NCBI RefSeq assembly: GCF_025370255.1
Contig: NZ_JAMTCD010000006.1
Coordinates: 124,001 to 188,000 of the forward strand
Direction: 5' to 3'
Origin: Shewanella holmiensis
GTDB lineage: Bacteria; Pseudomonadota; Gammaproteobacteria; Enterobacterales; Shewanellaceae
DNA length: 64,000 nucleotides
The first letter of the stretch is position 1; every line of letters begins with the position of its first letter. Positions 29,237 through 38,583 of the stretch are shown piece by piece. Below the pieces are notes generated by a model that saw only the letters and a list, made by a program, of their open reading frames with translations, was not told the origin of the DNA and ran no database searches. A program made the translations under genes and the position numbers.

Positions 29237-30422
29237 TTGCCATTTTGCCTCAATCGTTTTAAGTGCTGTGGGATCGCGCCTGGACTCCCTCTGTCACTCC
29301 AACCAAACTCATCCTGTTTTAAAGATGGGGCATTAATGAAACTGATCCTCTGTGGCTCAACTTTATGCTGCACAGCCATTGCCAACTTGCATCGTCAGTT
29401 CAATGGTATGTGCCTGACTGAAAACGATAATGTGGCTTACAAGCCATTCAATAAACAGCTCCGTAAAGAAGCGTTTCCTCATTTTATGCAACAACGGGTT
29501 CAGTTTGCTATCGCTCAATTAGCCCGCCAGCAATGTGCTCAGCTTCCGAAGAAGCTGTCTTGCTTTGATGATATCTTGCTTCAGGATGGCAGTTCTTTTT
29601 ATGTTCACAAAGCCTTAGCTGATGTCTACACCAGCCGTTTTAAACGTAATCCTGCAGCGATATCCTATATAACGATGTCTCTGCGAACATTTAACCCAAC
29701 CTCGATGACGATAACAGCTGATACGGCTTCAGAAAGAGCCTATCTCCCCAAGCCATTTAAGGTGAAAAACAAGCTACTTCTGGCTGATACGGGATACCCT
29801 GATTTCGATTTTTTTGCCGATGTGGAACGTCATAATGGTTTCTATATTGTTCGGGGTGCAAAGTCACTCAACCCAAGGGTTGTTGAAGCTAAAAATGGCA
29901 AGGGCCGCGTTCTTCCTAAGCTTGTTGGAATGAAACTCAAAGACATAACGCGCCTTACCAACCGTACAGAAGCCCTTGACTTAACAGTCAGCAGAGGAAA
30001 ACAAGAGTTTCGAGTTGTAAGGCTGTGGTTGCAGAAGAAAAGCGTTTTTGCATCTGGTTAACAAACCTACCGAAAAAGGCCTACTCAGCCGATGATATTA
30101 TGGCGATTTATCGCTATCGCTGGTAGGTTGAACTGCTGTTCAAAGAGTTGAAATTACATACAAACTGGCAAAAATGGCTACCGCGCAAAAAGCGGTAGTT
30201 GACGGCCTAGTCTGGGCCAGCCTGCTGGCAGTTATCATCAGACACAGTACCGCACTTCAAATAATGCCAACTGTTTAACTGTTCAAAGCAGCAAAGAATG
30301 TGGACGTTTGGCTGCTGCCTATCTTTGAGTGTATCTGTCATCTAGCCTGGTCAGAAATAGCAGAAAAGCTAGACTGGGCGATTTGTTTTATAACAAAAAC
30401 ACTCAAAAGCCACAGCAAATAA
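29237..30422 (+). pseudogene. IS4-family transposase remnant
   Basis: The readable part (29237-30061) has NLHRQFNGMCLTENDNVAYK, LQDGSSFYVHKAL, LLADTGYPDFDFFADV and FYIVRGAKSLNP, which are IS4-family DDE transposase motifs. A frameshift near 30025 moves the frame to one with AYSADDIMAIYRYRW. A TAG then replaces the expected Gln before VELLFKELKLH (the YREK-type region). A further frameshift leads into KAVVDGLVWASLLAVIIRH, and another into a tail ending at 30422. The N-terminus of the family is missing or scrambled. It is clearly inactive. I did not find terminal inverted repeats. Confidence 0.82.
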
Positions 30423-30535
30423 AACCCTAAGAAGACATAAGCTTAAATGTGATTTATGCTAAGCTTAATGTCCAGTGTATGATGTAGGACTCCCCCATCT
30501 AACCTCGAATACAATTAAAAATTGGAGATAACTTA

Positions 30536-31723
30536 ATGAAGACATTTAATAACTTGGCCAAGTTCATGTTTATCACTTTGTTTATCACTTTGTTTATTAC
30601 TGCCTGTAGTACTCATCACCAGCTTGATATGCGTGTTGATGAAGACAATTATAAAAGTGCGCAAGTCGCACCAGTAACCAACAAAGCAGCAGAGCCCTAC
30701 CGTTTTTGGGGCGATGAGCAACCGGCCTTTTTATTTGATTCAGCAACAAACACGACGCCACTCGTTAGTGCTGCTGATAGTTTAAATATACTGGTGTTAT
30801 CTGGCGGTGGTGCCAATGGCGCGTTTGGGACCGGTGTAATCAATGCACTGTATGACACCAACCAATTTCCTGAATATTCTATTGTCACGGGGATCAGTGC
30901 TGGCTCAATGATTGCCCCTTTTGCGTTTGTCGGAGGCGATCAAATACCTCGCTTAAAAGAAGCAATGCTAGGTATTAATGACAAGGAGGTTTTGGGTAGC
31001 CGCAACTTTTTAAACGCGCTCATTAAAGATGCCTTTACCAATGGTGACAAGTTATTTAAAACGGTTGAACACTTATATAATGCTGAAATGATCGAGAAAA
31101 TTGCCCAAGAGCACAACAAAGGCCGCAGACTGTTTATTGGTACCACTCATTTTGATTCTGGTGAATTAGTCATTTGGAATGTAGGAGCAATTGCTGCAAG
31201 TAATTTAGCGAATAAAAACCGCTTAATCCACCAAATTTTAGCAGCAAGTTCTTCTATACCTGAGGTATTTCCACCACAATTTATTCAAGTTGAAGTCGAT
31301 GGTGAAGTTAAAGAGGAATTACATGTTGATGGTGGTATGAACACACAAATGTTTGCTTCTACAGGTAACTTTAATTACAACCTAGTCAATAACGCGCTCG
31401 GCAAGCAGCAAAAAACAACCATTCATATTATCCGTAATGGCGTGCTTAAAGCCACTTACAAACCTTTAAGAGACAAAGGTGTGGATTTAATCGGTCGCAG
31501 TTTGGAAACCCTATTGGTACAACAAACTCGTGGTGATTTATACCGTATGCTTTATTCAAGTGAAATAAACCAGTACGACTTATCATTCACTTACATTGAA
31601 CATGAGTTTGATGGAGAAAAAGCAACCAAACAAATGTTTGACCAGCAATACATGCAAGCCTTATACAAGTATGGTTACGATAAAGTAATCAACAACAGTG
31701 TTTGGCAAAAAACCGTCCCTTAA
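30536..31723 (+). CDS. Patatin-like phospholipase lipoprotein
   Basis: This 395-residue protein has a lipoprotein signal with lipobox ITAC (Cys at about residue 23). The patatin domain starts with the oxyanion glycine loop LSGGGANGAFGTG (about 86-98), followed by the nucleophile elbow GISAGS (S121) and the catalytic Asp in HVDGGMN (D265), so the Ser-Asp dyad is complete. The family hydrolyses acyl groups from phospholipids and related lipids. The lipoprotein anchor suggests action at the periplasmic side of a membrane. It is close to, but separated by an IS remnant from, the BamA-like barrel gene. GGAG precedes the ATG by about 9 bases. Confidence 0.9.
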   Translation: MKTFNNLAKFMFITLFITLFITACSTHHQLDMRVDEDNYKSAQVAPVTNKAAEPYRFWGDEQPAFLFDSATNTTPLVSAADSLNILVLSGGGANGAFGTGVINALYDTNQFPEYSIVTGISAGSMIAPFAFVGGDQIPRLKEAMLGINDKEVLGSRNFLNALIKDAFTNGDKLFKTVEHLYNAEMIEKIAQEHNKGRRLFIGTTHFDSGELVIWNVGAIAASNLANKNRLIHQILAASSSIPEVFPPQFIQVEVDGEVKEELHVDGGMNTQMFASTGNFNYNLVNNALGKQQKTTIHIIRNGVLKATYKPLRDKGVDLIGRSLETLLVQQTRGDLYRMLYSSEINQYDLSFTYIEHEFDGEKATKQMFDQQYMQALYKYGYDKVINNSVWQKTVP

Positions 31724-31764
31724 CAATATCGTTATATCGCAGCCAATGACCCCAGATTTAGTCT

Positions 31765-31831
31765 TAATGCCATTTGCTTAAGAGCGAGTGGCATTTTTAC
31801 TTGGATATTTAACCGTTTTCTTTAGTACCAC
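31765..31831 (+). repeat. 67-bp repeat, copy 2 (contains a terminator hairpin)
   Basis: It differs from the copy at 29125-29191 by three substitutions and begins 42 bases after the patatin stop. The hairpin AATGCCATTTGCT/AGCGAGTGGCATT with a T tract should end the patatin message. The two copies are in the same orientation, 2640 bases apart. Confidence 0.85.
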
Positions 31832-32150
31832 ACAACTGCTTGGAGTTGATATTGGAACATTTAAATGCTTGAGGTTCAGGCTATGAGAAAGCATTAACTT
31901 TGAAAGATGCAAAATTAAGAGGATAGTGCTCACGGCAAAATACATCAAAAATTTACTTTGGGCACATGGGCACAAGTTTGGGCACAAAGGCTGAGAGCGA
32001 GGATTTAATCGAAGTACAAAAAATTAATTTTTTGAGTACTCAATACGATTTTTCTGTTTGAATAATTTAAAAGCTAGAAATTGAAAACTTGATTTAGGCA
32101 CAGATTCGAAATAACCTGAAAATGCTAAACACATGAATTTAAACAAGAAA
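31832..32150. other. Intergenic region beside the tRNA 3' end
   Basis: These 319 bases contain no supported gene. A GGGCACA-type heptamer occurs three times between about 31961 and 31987. The position directly after a tRNA 3' end is a typical site for integrating elements, but no integrase gene or att repeat can be shown here. Confidence 0.35.
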
Positions 32151-32227
32151 TGGTACACCCGAGTGGACTCGAACCACCGACCCCTACCATGTCAAGGTAG
32201 TGCTCTAACCAGCTGAGCTACGGGTGT
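32151..32227 (-). tRNA. tRNA-Val (GAC), copy 2 of the transcript
   Basis: The 77-base minus-strand sequence folds as a complete cloverleaf. The acceptor stem is ACACCCG/CGGGTGT followed by an encoded A-CCA, the D arm is GCTCAGCTGGTTAGAGC, and the anticodon arm is CTACC-TTGACAT-GGTAG with anticodon GAC. The T arm is GGTGG-TTCGAGT-CCACT. It is identical to the second copy at 32255-32331 and 27 bases downstream of it. Confidence 0.97.
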
Positions 32228-32254
32228 ATATTGGGATGCTTTAGGAAAAAAAAT

Positions 32255-32331
32255 TGGTACACCCGAGTGGACTCGAACCACCGACCCCTACCATGTCAAG
32301 GTAGTGCTCTAACCAGCTGAGCTACGGGTGT
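32255..32331 (-). tRNA. tRNA-Val (GAC), copy 1 of the transcript
   Basis: This 77-base cloverleaf is identical to the one at 32151-32227, with anticodon GAC and an encoded CCA end. It is the promoter-proximal copy of a tandem pair, which is probably cut from one precursor. Confidence 0.97.
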
Positions 32332-32363
32332 ACTGATAATGCTTTCCTAACAAAGCGGTCGCT

Positions 32364-32392
32364 ATAGTAAGTGTGATAACCACAGCATGCAA
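32364..32392 (-). promoter_or_regulatory. Promoter of the tRNA-Val pair
   Basis: On the minus strand TTGCAT (-35) and TACTAT (-10) are separated by exactly 17 bases. A GC-rich segment (AGCGACCGC) follows the -10, which is the discriminator pattern of stable-RNA promoters under stringent control. The position is about 30 bases before the first tRNA. Confidence 0.65.
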
Positions 32393-32555
32393 GCAAAAAT
32401 TAACCTGAAATGCTTAAATGGCGATTTGCTGTGCAACTTGTCAAATTTAAACTAAAAAGACCAAGTTGGTGAGGCATAGAGGCCTAGACTTTTTATTAAC
32501 GCAATAACCTCTACACTTAAATGCAGACTCAATTTCCCTATTAAACAGAAAACTT

Positions 32556-33443
32556 TTAGTACTCCTCAAGCAATTGAGAGAGTTCTTTTTTAAACACATC
32601 ACCCAATTTAGGATCATGCAGGCCATACTCAACAAATGCTTTCATATAACCTAATTTGTCTCCACAATCGTGTGACTTGCCCGTCATATTAAACGCTTCA
32701 ACCAAATCTGAAGCAATTAACATATCAATTGCATCTGTTAGCTGAATTTCATCACCGGCACCTGGTGGCGTTTTAGCAAGTAAAGCCCAGATTTTTTCTG
32801 ATAGTACATAACGCCCAATAACAGCCAGATTAGAGGGTGCTTCTGATTGATTTGGTTTCTCAACCATTCTGGCTATTTTAGCCGAATGTCCAGGTATAAT
32901 TTTCTCACCATTACAATCAGCAATACCGTACTTGTGCACATCCTTTTCAGGAACAGGTGCAACCATAATCTGACTCGCTTTAGTTTGTTTAAATCTTGCG
33001 ATCATCGAAGCTAAGTTTTCAGTACGTTGATCCGCAGAATAACTGTCCAAAATAACGTCAGGCAACACCACCGCAAAGGGCTCATCGCCTATACATGGCT
33101 TAGCACACAATACTGCATGACCTAAGCCTTTGGCCTCACCTTGACGGACGTGCATAATCGTCACATTTTTTGGGCAAATGGATTGTACTTCGTGCAACAA
33201 CTGGCGCTTAACGCGTTTCTCCAGAGTCGATTCCAGCTCATAGGATTTATCGAAATGGTTTTCGATAGCATTTTTACTCGCATGAGTAACCAACACAATT
33301 TCGGTCACTCCTGCACTCACACATTCATCAACAATATACTGAATTAATGGCTTATCCACTAAAGGTAACATCTCTTTAGGTATAGCCTTAGTTGCTGGCA
33401 ACATACGGGTTCCGAGCCCGGCGACAGGAATGACTACTTTCAT
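32556..33443 (-). CDS. galU: UTP-glucose-1-phosphate uridylyltransferase
   Basis: This 295-residue enzyme makes UDP-glucose for envelope polysaccharides. The nucleotide-binding opening [20 protein letters not shown] (residues about 4-23), [49 protein letters not shown] and [13 protein letters not shown] ([11 protein letters not shown]) motifs are all present. The length matches the E. coli enzyme (302). It stands alone between the tRNA genes and the divergent his operon. Confidence 0.95.
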   Translation of the reverse strand: MKVVIPVAGLGTRMLPATKAIPKEMLPLVDKPLIQYIVDECVSAGVTEIVLVTHASKNAIENHFDKSYELESTLEKRVKRQLLHEVQSICPKNVTIMHVRQGEAKGLGHAVLCAKPCIGDEPFAVVLPDVILDSYSADQRTENLASMIARFKQTKASQIMVAPVPEKDVHKYGIADCNGEKIIPGHSAKIARMVEKPNQSEAPSNLAVIGRYVLSEKIWALLAKTPPGAGDEIQLTDAIDMLIASDLVEAFNMTGKSHDCGDKLGYMKAFVEYGLHDPKLGDVFKKELSQLLEEY

Positions 33444-33860
33444 TAAATTTCCTTAAAAAGAGTTTTATTCGCTTTTACTGACGGCTGCATACGTTATAAA
33501 ACAATATTTTTGTAATACTCAATATACCAATTCAAATGGTTATATCACATTGATATAAATACTTTTCAAATATAACACACCTTCTGATTAACTGCTTTTA
33601 GGATTAACCTTAATGATAAAAGCTCACCCGCCATAATATCTACAATGTGTTATGGACTGAATTTTCATATTTCAGGTTGTTTTTATATCATATTGCATAA
33701 TATTTGGTAAAAAAGTGACAAAATTGCTTTATCCGCTATTGCAAACAAAATCATTAACGGTTAAGTTTTAAAGCACAAGAAGTTCACCTGTATTTATCGC
33801 TGAACTTAATATGAATTTTATAAAATAGCTTATTGCTGTTTTAACAAAGAGAAACAAAAC
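33444..33860. other. Divergent regulatory region between galU and the his operon
   Basis: These 417 bases are very AT-rich and should hold the promoters of galU (-) and hisL (+). A perfect palindrome, TTATATC/GATATAA with a 5-base spacer, lies at 33540-33558. I could not assign -35 and -10 boxes with confidence and see no coding stretch. Confidence 0.45.
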
Positions 33861-33908
33861 ATGAACATCCAACTGACTACTATTCATCATCACCACCATA
33901 TGCGGTAG
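33861..33908 (+). CDS. hisL: his operon leader peptide
   Basis: This is a 15-codon open frame, MNIQLTTIHHHHHMR, with five His codons in a row followed by a stop. Such a His run in front of hisG is the sensor of the classic his attenuator: ribosome stalling on the His codons when charged tRNA-His is scarce prevents the terminator from forming. E. coli HisL has seven His codons in 16. The sequence GAGAAACAAAAC precedes the ATG, giving a weak GA-rich ribosome site. Confidence 0.92.
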   Translation: MNIQLTTIHHHHHMR

Positions 33909-34000
33909 CCTTCGGATGCTTACTGCCGAGGGTCTATTTCCCTTCCGGCGGTGAAACTATCACAAACCCCTGGAAGGAATTTCAGGGGTTTTTTGTTTTC
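33903..34000 (+). terminator. his operon attenuator
   Basis: The terminator stem is AAACCCCTG/CAGGGGTTT (33964-33994) followed by a T-rich run. A competing antiterminator pairing is visible between CCTTCC (33941-33946) and GGAAGG (33972-33977), which lies inside the terminator. An upstream pause-type pairing, CGGTAG (33903-33908) with CTGCCG (33923-33928), overlaps the leader stop codon. Together with the His-rich leader peptide this is a full attenuation device. Confidence 0.85.
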
Positions 34001-34066
34001 TAATTTTAACGCTTTTATTTTAACTAATTGTTTTTAAATTTTAATTTTACTTATAGGTGTTTACTA

Positions 34067-34966
34067 ATGACTGAATCAAACCGTTTAAGAATCGCCATTC
34101 AAAAGTCTGGTCGTTTATCAAAAGAGTCACAGCAACTGTTAAAAAGCTGTGGTATAAAATTCACTGTTAACGAGCAACGCCTTATCGCCCACGCTGATAA
34201 TATGCCAATCGATTTATTAAGAGTGCGTGATGATGATATTCCAGGATTAGTAATGGATGGTGTTGTTGACTTAGGGATCATTGGTGAGAATGTTCTAGAA
34301 GAAGAACAACTAGAGCGCCAACTCGTCAATAAACCCGCTGATTGTACCAAGTTGCGGGAGCTTGATTTTGGTGCATGCCGTTTATCTTTAGCGGTACCGA
34401 ATGAATTTAGCTACCAAGATGCGCAATCGTTAGAAGGACTTCGCATCGCCACTTCCTATCCAAACATTCTTCGTCGATTCATGCAAGAAAAAGGCATTAA
34501 TTACCGTGATTGTATGCTTAAGGGTTCGGTTGAAGTTGCCCCTCGCGCAGGCCTTGCTGACGGTATCTGTGATTTAGTGTCAACGGGAGCAACCCTTGAA
34601 GCAAATGGCTTATATGAAACAGAAGTAATTTACCGCTCTATGGCTTGTATTATTCAATCTAACCAGCCACAAACACCATCAAAACAAGCTTTAATCGATA
34701 AAATTCTATCTCGCGTTAATGGTGTGATACGCGCCCGTGAAAGTAAGTACATTCTATTACATGCCCCTACTGAGACCCTTGACCAAATCGTTGCACTTCT
34801 TCCTGGCGCCGAAAACCCAACGGTTTTACCGCTAAATGATGATACTAATCGTGTGGCGATTCACGCTGTTAGCTCAGAAGATTTATTCTGGGACACGATG
34901 GAGCAATTAACCGCCTTAGGTGCCACATCGATATTAGTGATGCCAATTGAAAAAATGATGGGGTAA
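34067..34966 (+). CDS. hisG: ATP phosphoribosyltransferase
   Basis: With the ATG at 34067 (AGGTG 8 bases upstream) the product has 299 residues, the length of the E. coli long-form HisG. An in-frame start at 34028 would add 13 non-conserved residues. It catalyses the first step of histidine synthesis. Conserved parts include [70 protein letters not shown] and the C-terminal ACT-like regulatory domain ([27 protein letters not shown]). Its stop overlaps the hisD start (TAATG). Confidence 0.97.
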   Translation: MTESNRLRIAIQKSGRLSKESQQLLKSCGIKFTVNEQRLIAHADNMPIDLLRVRDDDIPGLVMDGVVDLGIIGENVLEEEQLERQLVNKPADCTKLRELDFGACRLSLAVPNEFSYQDAQSLEGLRIATSYPNILRRFMQEKGINYRDCMLKGSVEVAPRAGLADGICDLVSTGATLEANGLYETEVIYRSMACIIQSNQPQTPSKQALIDKILSRVNGVIRARESKYILLHAPTETLDQIVALLPGAENPTVLPLNDDTNRVAIHAVSSEDLFWDTMEQLTALGATSILVMPIEKMMG

Positions 34967-36300
34967 TGTCGATGCCTATGACTCAAACATCGCAGCCGAC
35001 TGCACCCATGCAAATTCTTGATTGGAACAGCTTAAACGCTTCTGAGCAGGTTGCAGCTTTACAACGCTCACCTTTAATTGGCGACAACAGCGTTGAGCAA
35101 AAGGTAAGAAGTATTATTGAACAAGTTGTATTAGACGGTGATGCCGCCATTACCAAGTTTAATCAGCAGTTTGATGGCATATTAGTTGATGATTTAGCTT
35201 TATCTGCCGAAGAAATTGACTTGGCATGCGCGCGAGTCTCAAGCAAAGTGAAGCAAGCGATTGCTCAAGCGACGGCCAATATCGAGACCTTTCATAATGC
35301 TCAAGCATTTAAGCCTATCGATATTGAAACGCAGCCAGGCGTGCGATGCGAGTTACGCTCAGAGGCAATTGAAAAAGTCGGATTATATATTCCCGGCGGA
35401 ACAGCACCGTTAATTTCAACCGTAATGATGTTGGCTTTACCAGCTAGAATTGCAGGTTGCGATAAGCGTATATTAGTTAGCCCGCCACCTATCAACGATG
35501 CAATCATATACGCAGCAAAAGTGTGTGGAATTACTGACATCTATCAAGTTGGCGGTGCACAAGCCATTGCAGCTTTGGCATTTGGTACAGAGTCTATCCC
35601 AAAAGTGGATAAAATATTTGGTCCAGGTAATCGTTACGTGACCGAAGCCAAGCGTTTGGTCTCACAGGATAATCGCGTGAGTGTTACCATTGATATGCCA
35701 GCAGGCCCTTCTGAAGTGTTAGTCATTGCCGATGCCAACGCTAACCCAGCTTTTATCGCTGCGGATTTACTCTCGCAAGCGGAACATGGTGTGGATTCAC
35801 AAGTTATGTTAGTGACAGATAGCGCTGATCAGGCACAAGCGGTGAATCTGCAACTGTCTATTCAACTTGCTCTGTTGCCAAGGCAGGATATTGCTAACCA
35901 GGCTTTAAAATGTAGCCGCACTGTGGTGGTTAGCGATTTAGCACAAGCTGTAAAGGTATCAAACCAATATGGACCTGAGCATTTAATTGTGCAAACAGAC
36001 TATCCCCGTGACCTACTTAATTCCATTCGAGCTGCGGGCTCAGTGTTTTTAGGGGCTTATACACCTGAATCTGTGGGCGATTATGCTAGCGGCACTAATC
36101 ATGTGTTACCAACCTATGGTTATAGCCGTGCTGTTTCAAGTTTGTCTTTAGCCGATTTCAGCCGCCGTTTTACCGTGCAAGAACTGAGTGCTGAGGGGTT
36201 ACAAAATCTTGGTCAAGCGGTGATGACATTGGCGGAAAACGAGCTTTTAGATGCACACAAAAATGCGGTGGCTATTCGCTTAGCTAGCCTGGCACAGTAA
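34966..36300 (+). CDS. hisD: Histidinol dehydrogenase
   Basis: This 444-residue zinc enzyme carries out the last two oxidations of histidine synthesis. Visible motifs are GLYIPGGTAPLISTVMM, GGAQAIAALAFGTESIPKVD, IFGPGNRYVTEAKRLVSQ, IDMPAGPSEVLVIAD, LSQAEHGVDSQ and SVGDYASGTNHVLPTYGYSR. The ATG overlaps the hisG stop by one base. Two further in-frame ATGs lie within the first 15 codons, so the exact N-terminus is slightly uncertain. Confidence 0.97.
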   Translation: MSMPMTQTSQPTAPMQILDWNSLNASEQVAALQRSPLIGDNSVEQKVRSIIEQVVLDGDAAITKFNQQFDGILVDDLALSAEEIDLACARVSSKVKQAIAQATANIETFHNAQAFKPIDIETQPGVRCELRSEAIEKVGLYIPGGTAPLISTVMMLALPARIAGCDKRILVSPPPINDAIIYAAKVCGITDIYQVGGAQAIAALAFGTESIPKVDKIFGPGNRYVTEAKRLVSQDNRVSVTIDMPAGPSEVLVIADANANPAFIAADLLSQAEHGVDSQVMLVTDSADQAQAVNLQLSIQLALLPRQDIANQALKCSRTVVVSDLAQAVKVSNQYGPEHLIVQTDYPRDLLNSIRAAGSVFLGAYTPESVGDYASGTNHVLPTYGYSRAVSSLSLADFSRRFTVQELSAEGLQNLGQAVMTLAENELLDAHKNAVAIRLASLAQ

Positions 36301-36311
36301 CGGTAATAACT

Positions 36312-37355
36312 ATGAATACATTCGATGCCAAACAACTCGCAAGACCTGAGTTACTTGAATTAACACCTTATCAAAGTGCACGACGTATCGGTGGTCGTGG
36401 TGATATTTGGATTAATGCCAATGAATCTCCGTTTAATAATAGTGATATTGACAAGCTAAATCGTTACCCTGAATGTCAACCTCCTGAATTAATAGAAGCT
36501 TATGCAGCATACGCTGGCGTAAATACCCAACAATTGATTGCAAGTCGTGGTGCGGACGAGGCCATTGAGTTACTTATTCGCACGTTTTGTGTGCCAGGTA
36601 AAGACAGCATTGCCATTTTTGGCCCGACTTATGGGATGTATGCCATCAGCGCGGCAACCTTCAATGTGGAAGTAACGGCGTTAAGTTTAACAGGCGATTA
36701 CCAATTACCTGAAAGCTGGCCAACACAAATTGGTGGTGCCAAATTGGTGTTTATTTGTAACCCCAATAATCCAACAGGAACCGTCATTAGCAAAGCCGAT
36801 ATTGAACAAGCCATTATCAGTGCCCCGCAAGCAATTGTGGTCATTGATGAAGCCTATATTGAATTTTGCCCTGAGTATTCGGTTGCTGATTTACTTGAAA
36901 AGTACCCTAACCTTGTGGTTTTGCGAACTTTATCTAAGGCATTTGCATTAGCAGGTGCTAGATGTGGTTTTATGTTAGCTAATCAAGCCATTATTGATTT
37001 AGTGATGCTGGTGATTGCGCCTTACCCTGTCCCCTTACCTGTTTCAGTGTTAGCAACACAGGCTCTGAGTTCAGACGGCATAGCGTTGATGCAGCAACAA
37101 GTGGCTAGTCTTAATCAACAAGGTGAACGACTCAGTCAGGTATTAATTCAAATAGGGGCGAATGTTCTTAAGGCAAATGGTAATTTCGTGTTAGCTCAGT
37201 TTGAAGATGTCAGTAAAATAGCCACGTTATTAGCCAATAATGGCATTGTAGCCAGAGCCTATAAAGATCCAAGATTAGCCAATGCGATACGGTTTAGTTT
37301 TGCCTCTATCGCCCAAACAGACAAATTAGTTGAAGTGCTATTAAGCAGCAACTAA
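36312..37355 (+). CDS. hisC: Histidinol-phosphate aminotransferase
   Basis: This 347-residue PLP enzyme of fold type I converts imidazole-acetol phosphate to histidinol phosphate. Motifs include WINANESPFNN, LNRYPECQP, ASRGADEAIELLIRTF, FICNPNNPTGTVIS, VVIDEAYIEFCPEYS and the PLP lysine region RTLSKAFALAGARCGFM. It starts 11 bases after hisD. An unusual 151-base gap follows before hisB. Confidence 0.96.
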   Translation: MNTFDAKQLARPELLELTPYQSARRIGGRGDIWINANESPFNNSDIDKLNRYPECQPPELIEAYAAYAGVNTQQLIASRGADEAIELLIRTFCVPGKDSIAIFGPTYGMYAISAATFNVEVTALSLTGDYQLPESWPTQIGGAKLVFICNPNNPTGTVISKADIEQAIISAPQAIVVIDEAYIEFCPEYSVADLLEKYPNLVVLRTLSKAFALAGARCGFMLANQAIIDLVMLVIAPYPVPLPVSVLATQALSSDGIALMQQQVASLNQQGERLSQVLIQIGANVLKANGNFVLAQFEDVSKIATLLANNGIVARAYKDPRLANAIRFSFASIAQTDKLVEVLLSSN

Positions 37356-37362
37356 GTAACCT

Positions 37363-37472
37363 TAGCTCGGGATAATAAGTGCAGTTAAAACAACGATTTG
37401 AACCGCGAACCGCGTTGAATATAAGTATTTTAAATCACGTTTATTAATCTCTATAACCCGAGTTGAGCTAAG
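37363..37472 (+). repeat. Inverted repeat in the hisC-hisB gap
   Basis: The gap between hisC and hisB is bracketed by CTTAGCTCGGG (37361-37371) and CCCGAG-TTGAG-CTAAG (37457-37472), which are inverted copies apart from a 4-5-base insertion in the second. Other his genes here overlap or lie within about 30 bases, so this gap is exceptional. It could form a long hairpin in the mRNA or be a small inserted repeat. Confidence 0.45.
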
Positions 37473-37506
37473 TAATACTATTCCTACATATTTTAAGGTT
37501 GGCAGC

Positions 37507-38574
37507 ATGAAACAGAAAATTCTCTTTATCGACCGCGATGGCACATTAGTCGAAGAGCCTGCAATTGATAAACAACTCGACAGTCTAGCCAAGCTAGTAT
37601 TTGAACCACAAGTGATCCCCGCTTTATTAAAACTGCAAAAAGCCGGTTTTAGACTGGTAATGGTGAGTAATCAAGATGGTTTAGGTACGCCGTCATTCCC
37701 AAAAGATGACTTTGATGCCCCGCATAACATGATGATGCAAATTTTTGAAAGCCAAGGGGTTACGTTTGACGATGTAGTGATTTGTCCGCATTTTAACGAT
37801 GAAAACTGTAGCTGTCGCAAACCTAAACTTGGCTTAGTCAAACGCTATTTAACTGAAGGTAGAGTCGATTTTACTGAATCTGCAGTGATTGGCGATCGCA
37901 TTACCGATGTTGAACTGGCGAATGCTATGGGCATTAAAAGCTTTCAATATGATCGTCAAAACCTAAATTGGGATAGCATTTGTGAGGCGTTATTAAGTAA
38001 AGGTCGTCAAGCAACTGTTGTTCGCACCACTAAAGAAACTGACATTAAAGTCACCATTGATTTAGATAATCAATCTAAAGGGAAGATTGAAACAGGTATT
38101 GGTTTTTTTGATCACATGCTTGACCAAATTCAAACCCACGGCAACTTTAAAATGGACGTGCATGTTGATGGTGACCTTGAAATTGATGATCATCACAGTG
38201 TCGAAGATACCGCATTAGCGATTGGCGATGCGATTAGACAAGCTTTAGGAGACAAACGAGGCATTGCACGTTTTGGTTTTAGTTTGCCAATGGATGAAGC
38301 CAATGGTGAATGCCTGATGGATATTTCTGGACGTCCATTTATCAAATTCAACGCCGATTTTGAGCGTGAGATGGTTGGCGAAATGGCGACTGAAATGGTG
38401 CCACACTTTTTCCGCTCATTTGCAGATGGACTACGTTGCACCTTACACATTAGCTCACAAGGCGACAACGACCATCATAAAGTAGAAGCCCTATTTAAAG
38501 TATTAGGCCGTACACTGCGTCAAGCAGTGAAAGTAGAAGGTGACATTTTACCTTCCAGTAAAGGCGTGTTGTAA
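37507..38574 (+). CDS. hisB: Bifunctional histidinol-phosphatase / imidazoleglycerol-phosphate dehydratase
   Basis: This 355-residue fusion matches E. coli HisB. The N-terminal HAD phosphatase (about 1-165) has [12 protein letters not shown], the Zn-binding [15 protein letters not shown] loop and [10 protein letters not shown]. The C-terminal dehydratase (about 166-355) has the metal-binding motifs [13 protein letters not shown] and [13 protein letters not shown]. It performs two non-consecutive steps of the pathway. Confidence 0.97.
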   Translation: MKQKILFIDRDGTLVEEPAIDKQLDSLAKLVFEPQVIPALLKLQKAGFRLVMVSNQDGLGTPSFPKDDFDAPHNMMMQIFESQGVTFDDVVICPHFNDENCSCRKPKLGLVKRYLTEGRVDFTESAVIGDRITDVELANAMGIKSFQYDRQNLNWDSICEALLSKGRQATVVRTTKETDIKVTIDLDNQSKGKIETGIGFFDHMLDQIQTHGNFKMDVHVDGDLEIDDHHSVEDTALAIGDAIRQALGDKRGIARFGFSLPMDEANGECLMDISGRPFIKFNADFEREMVGEMATEMVPHFFRSFADGLRCTLHISSQGDNDHHKVEALFKVLGRTLRQAVKVEGDILPSSKGVL

Positions 38575-38583
38575 GGAGTTAAC

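Noticed and set aside
31832..32010. Possible relic of a tyrosine integrase next to the tRNA-Val genes
   Set aside because: The position and a repeated GGGCACA-type heptamer were suggestive, but no frame carries recognisable integrase motifs.
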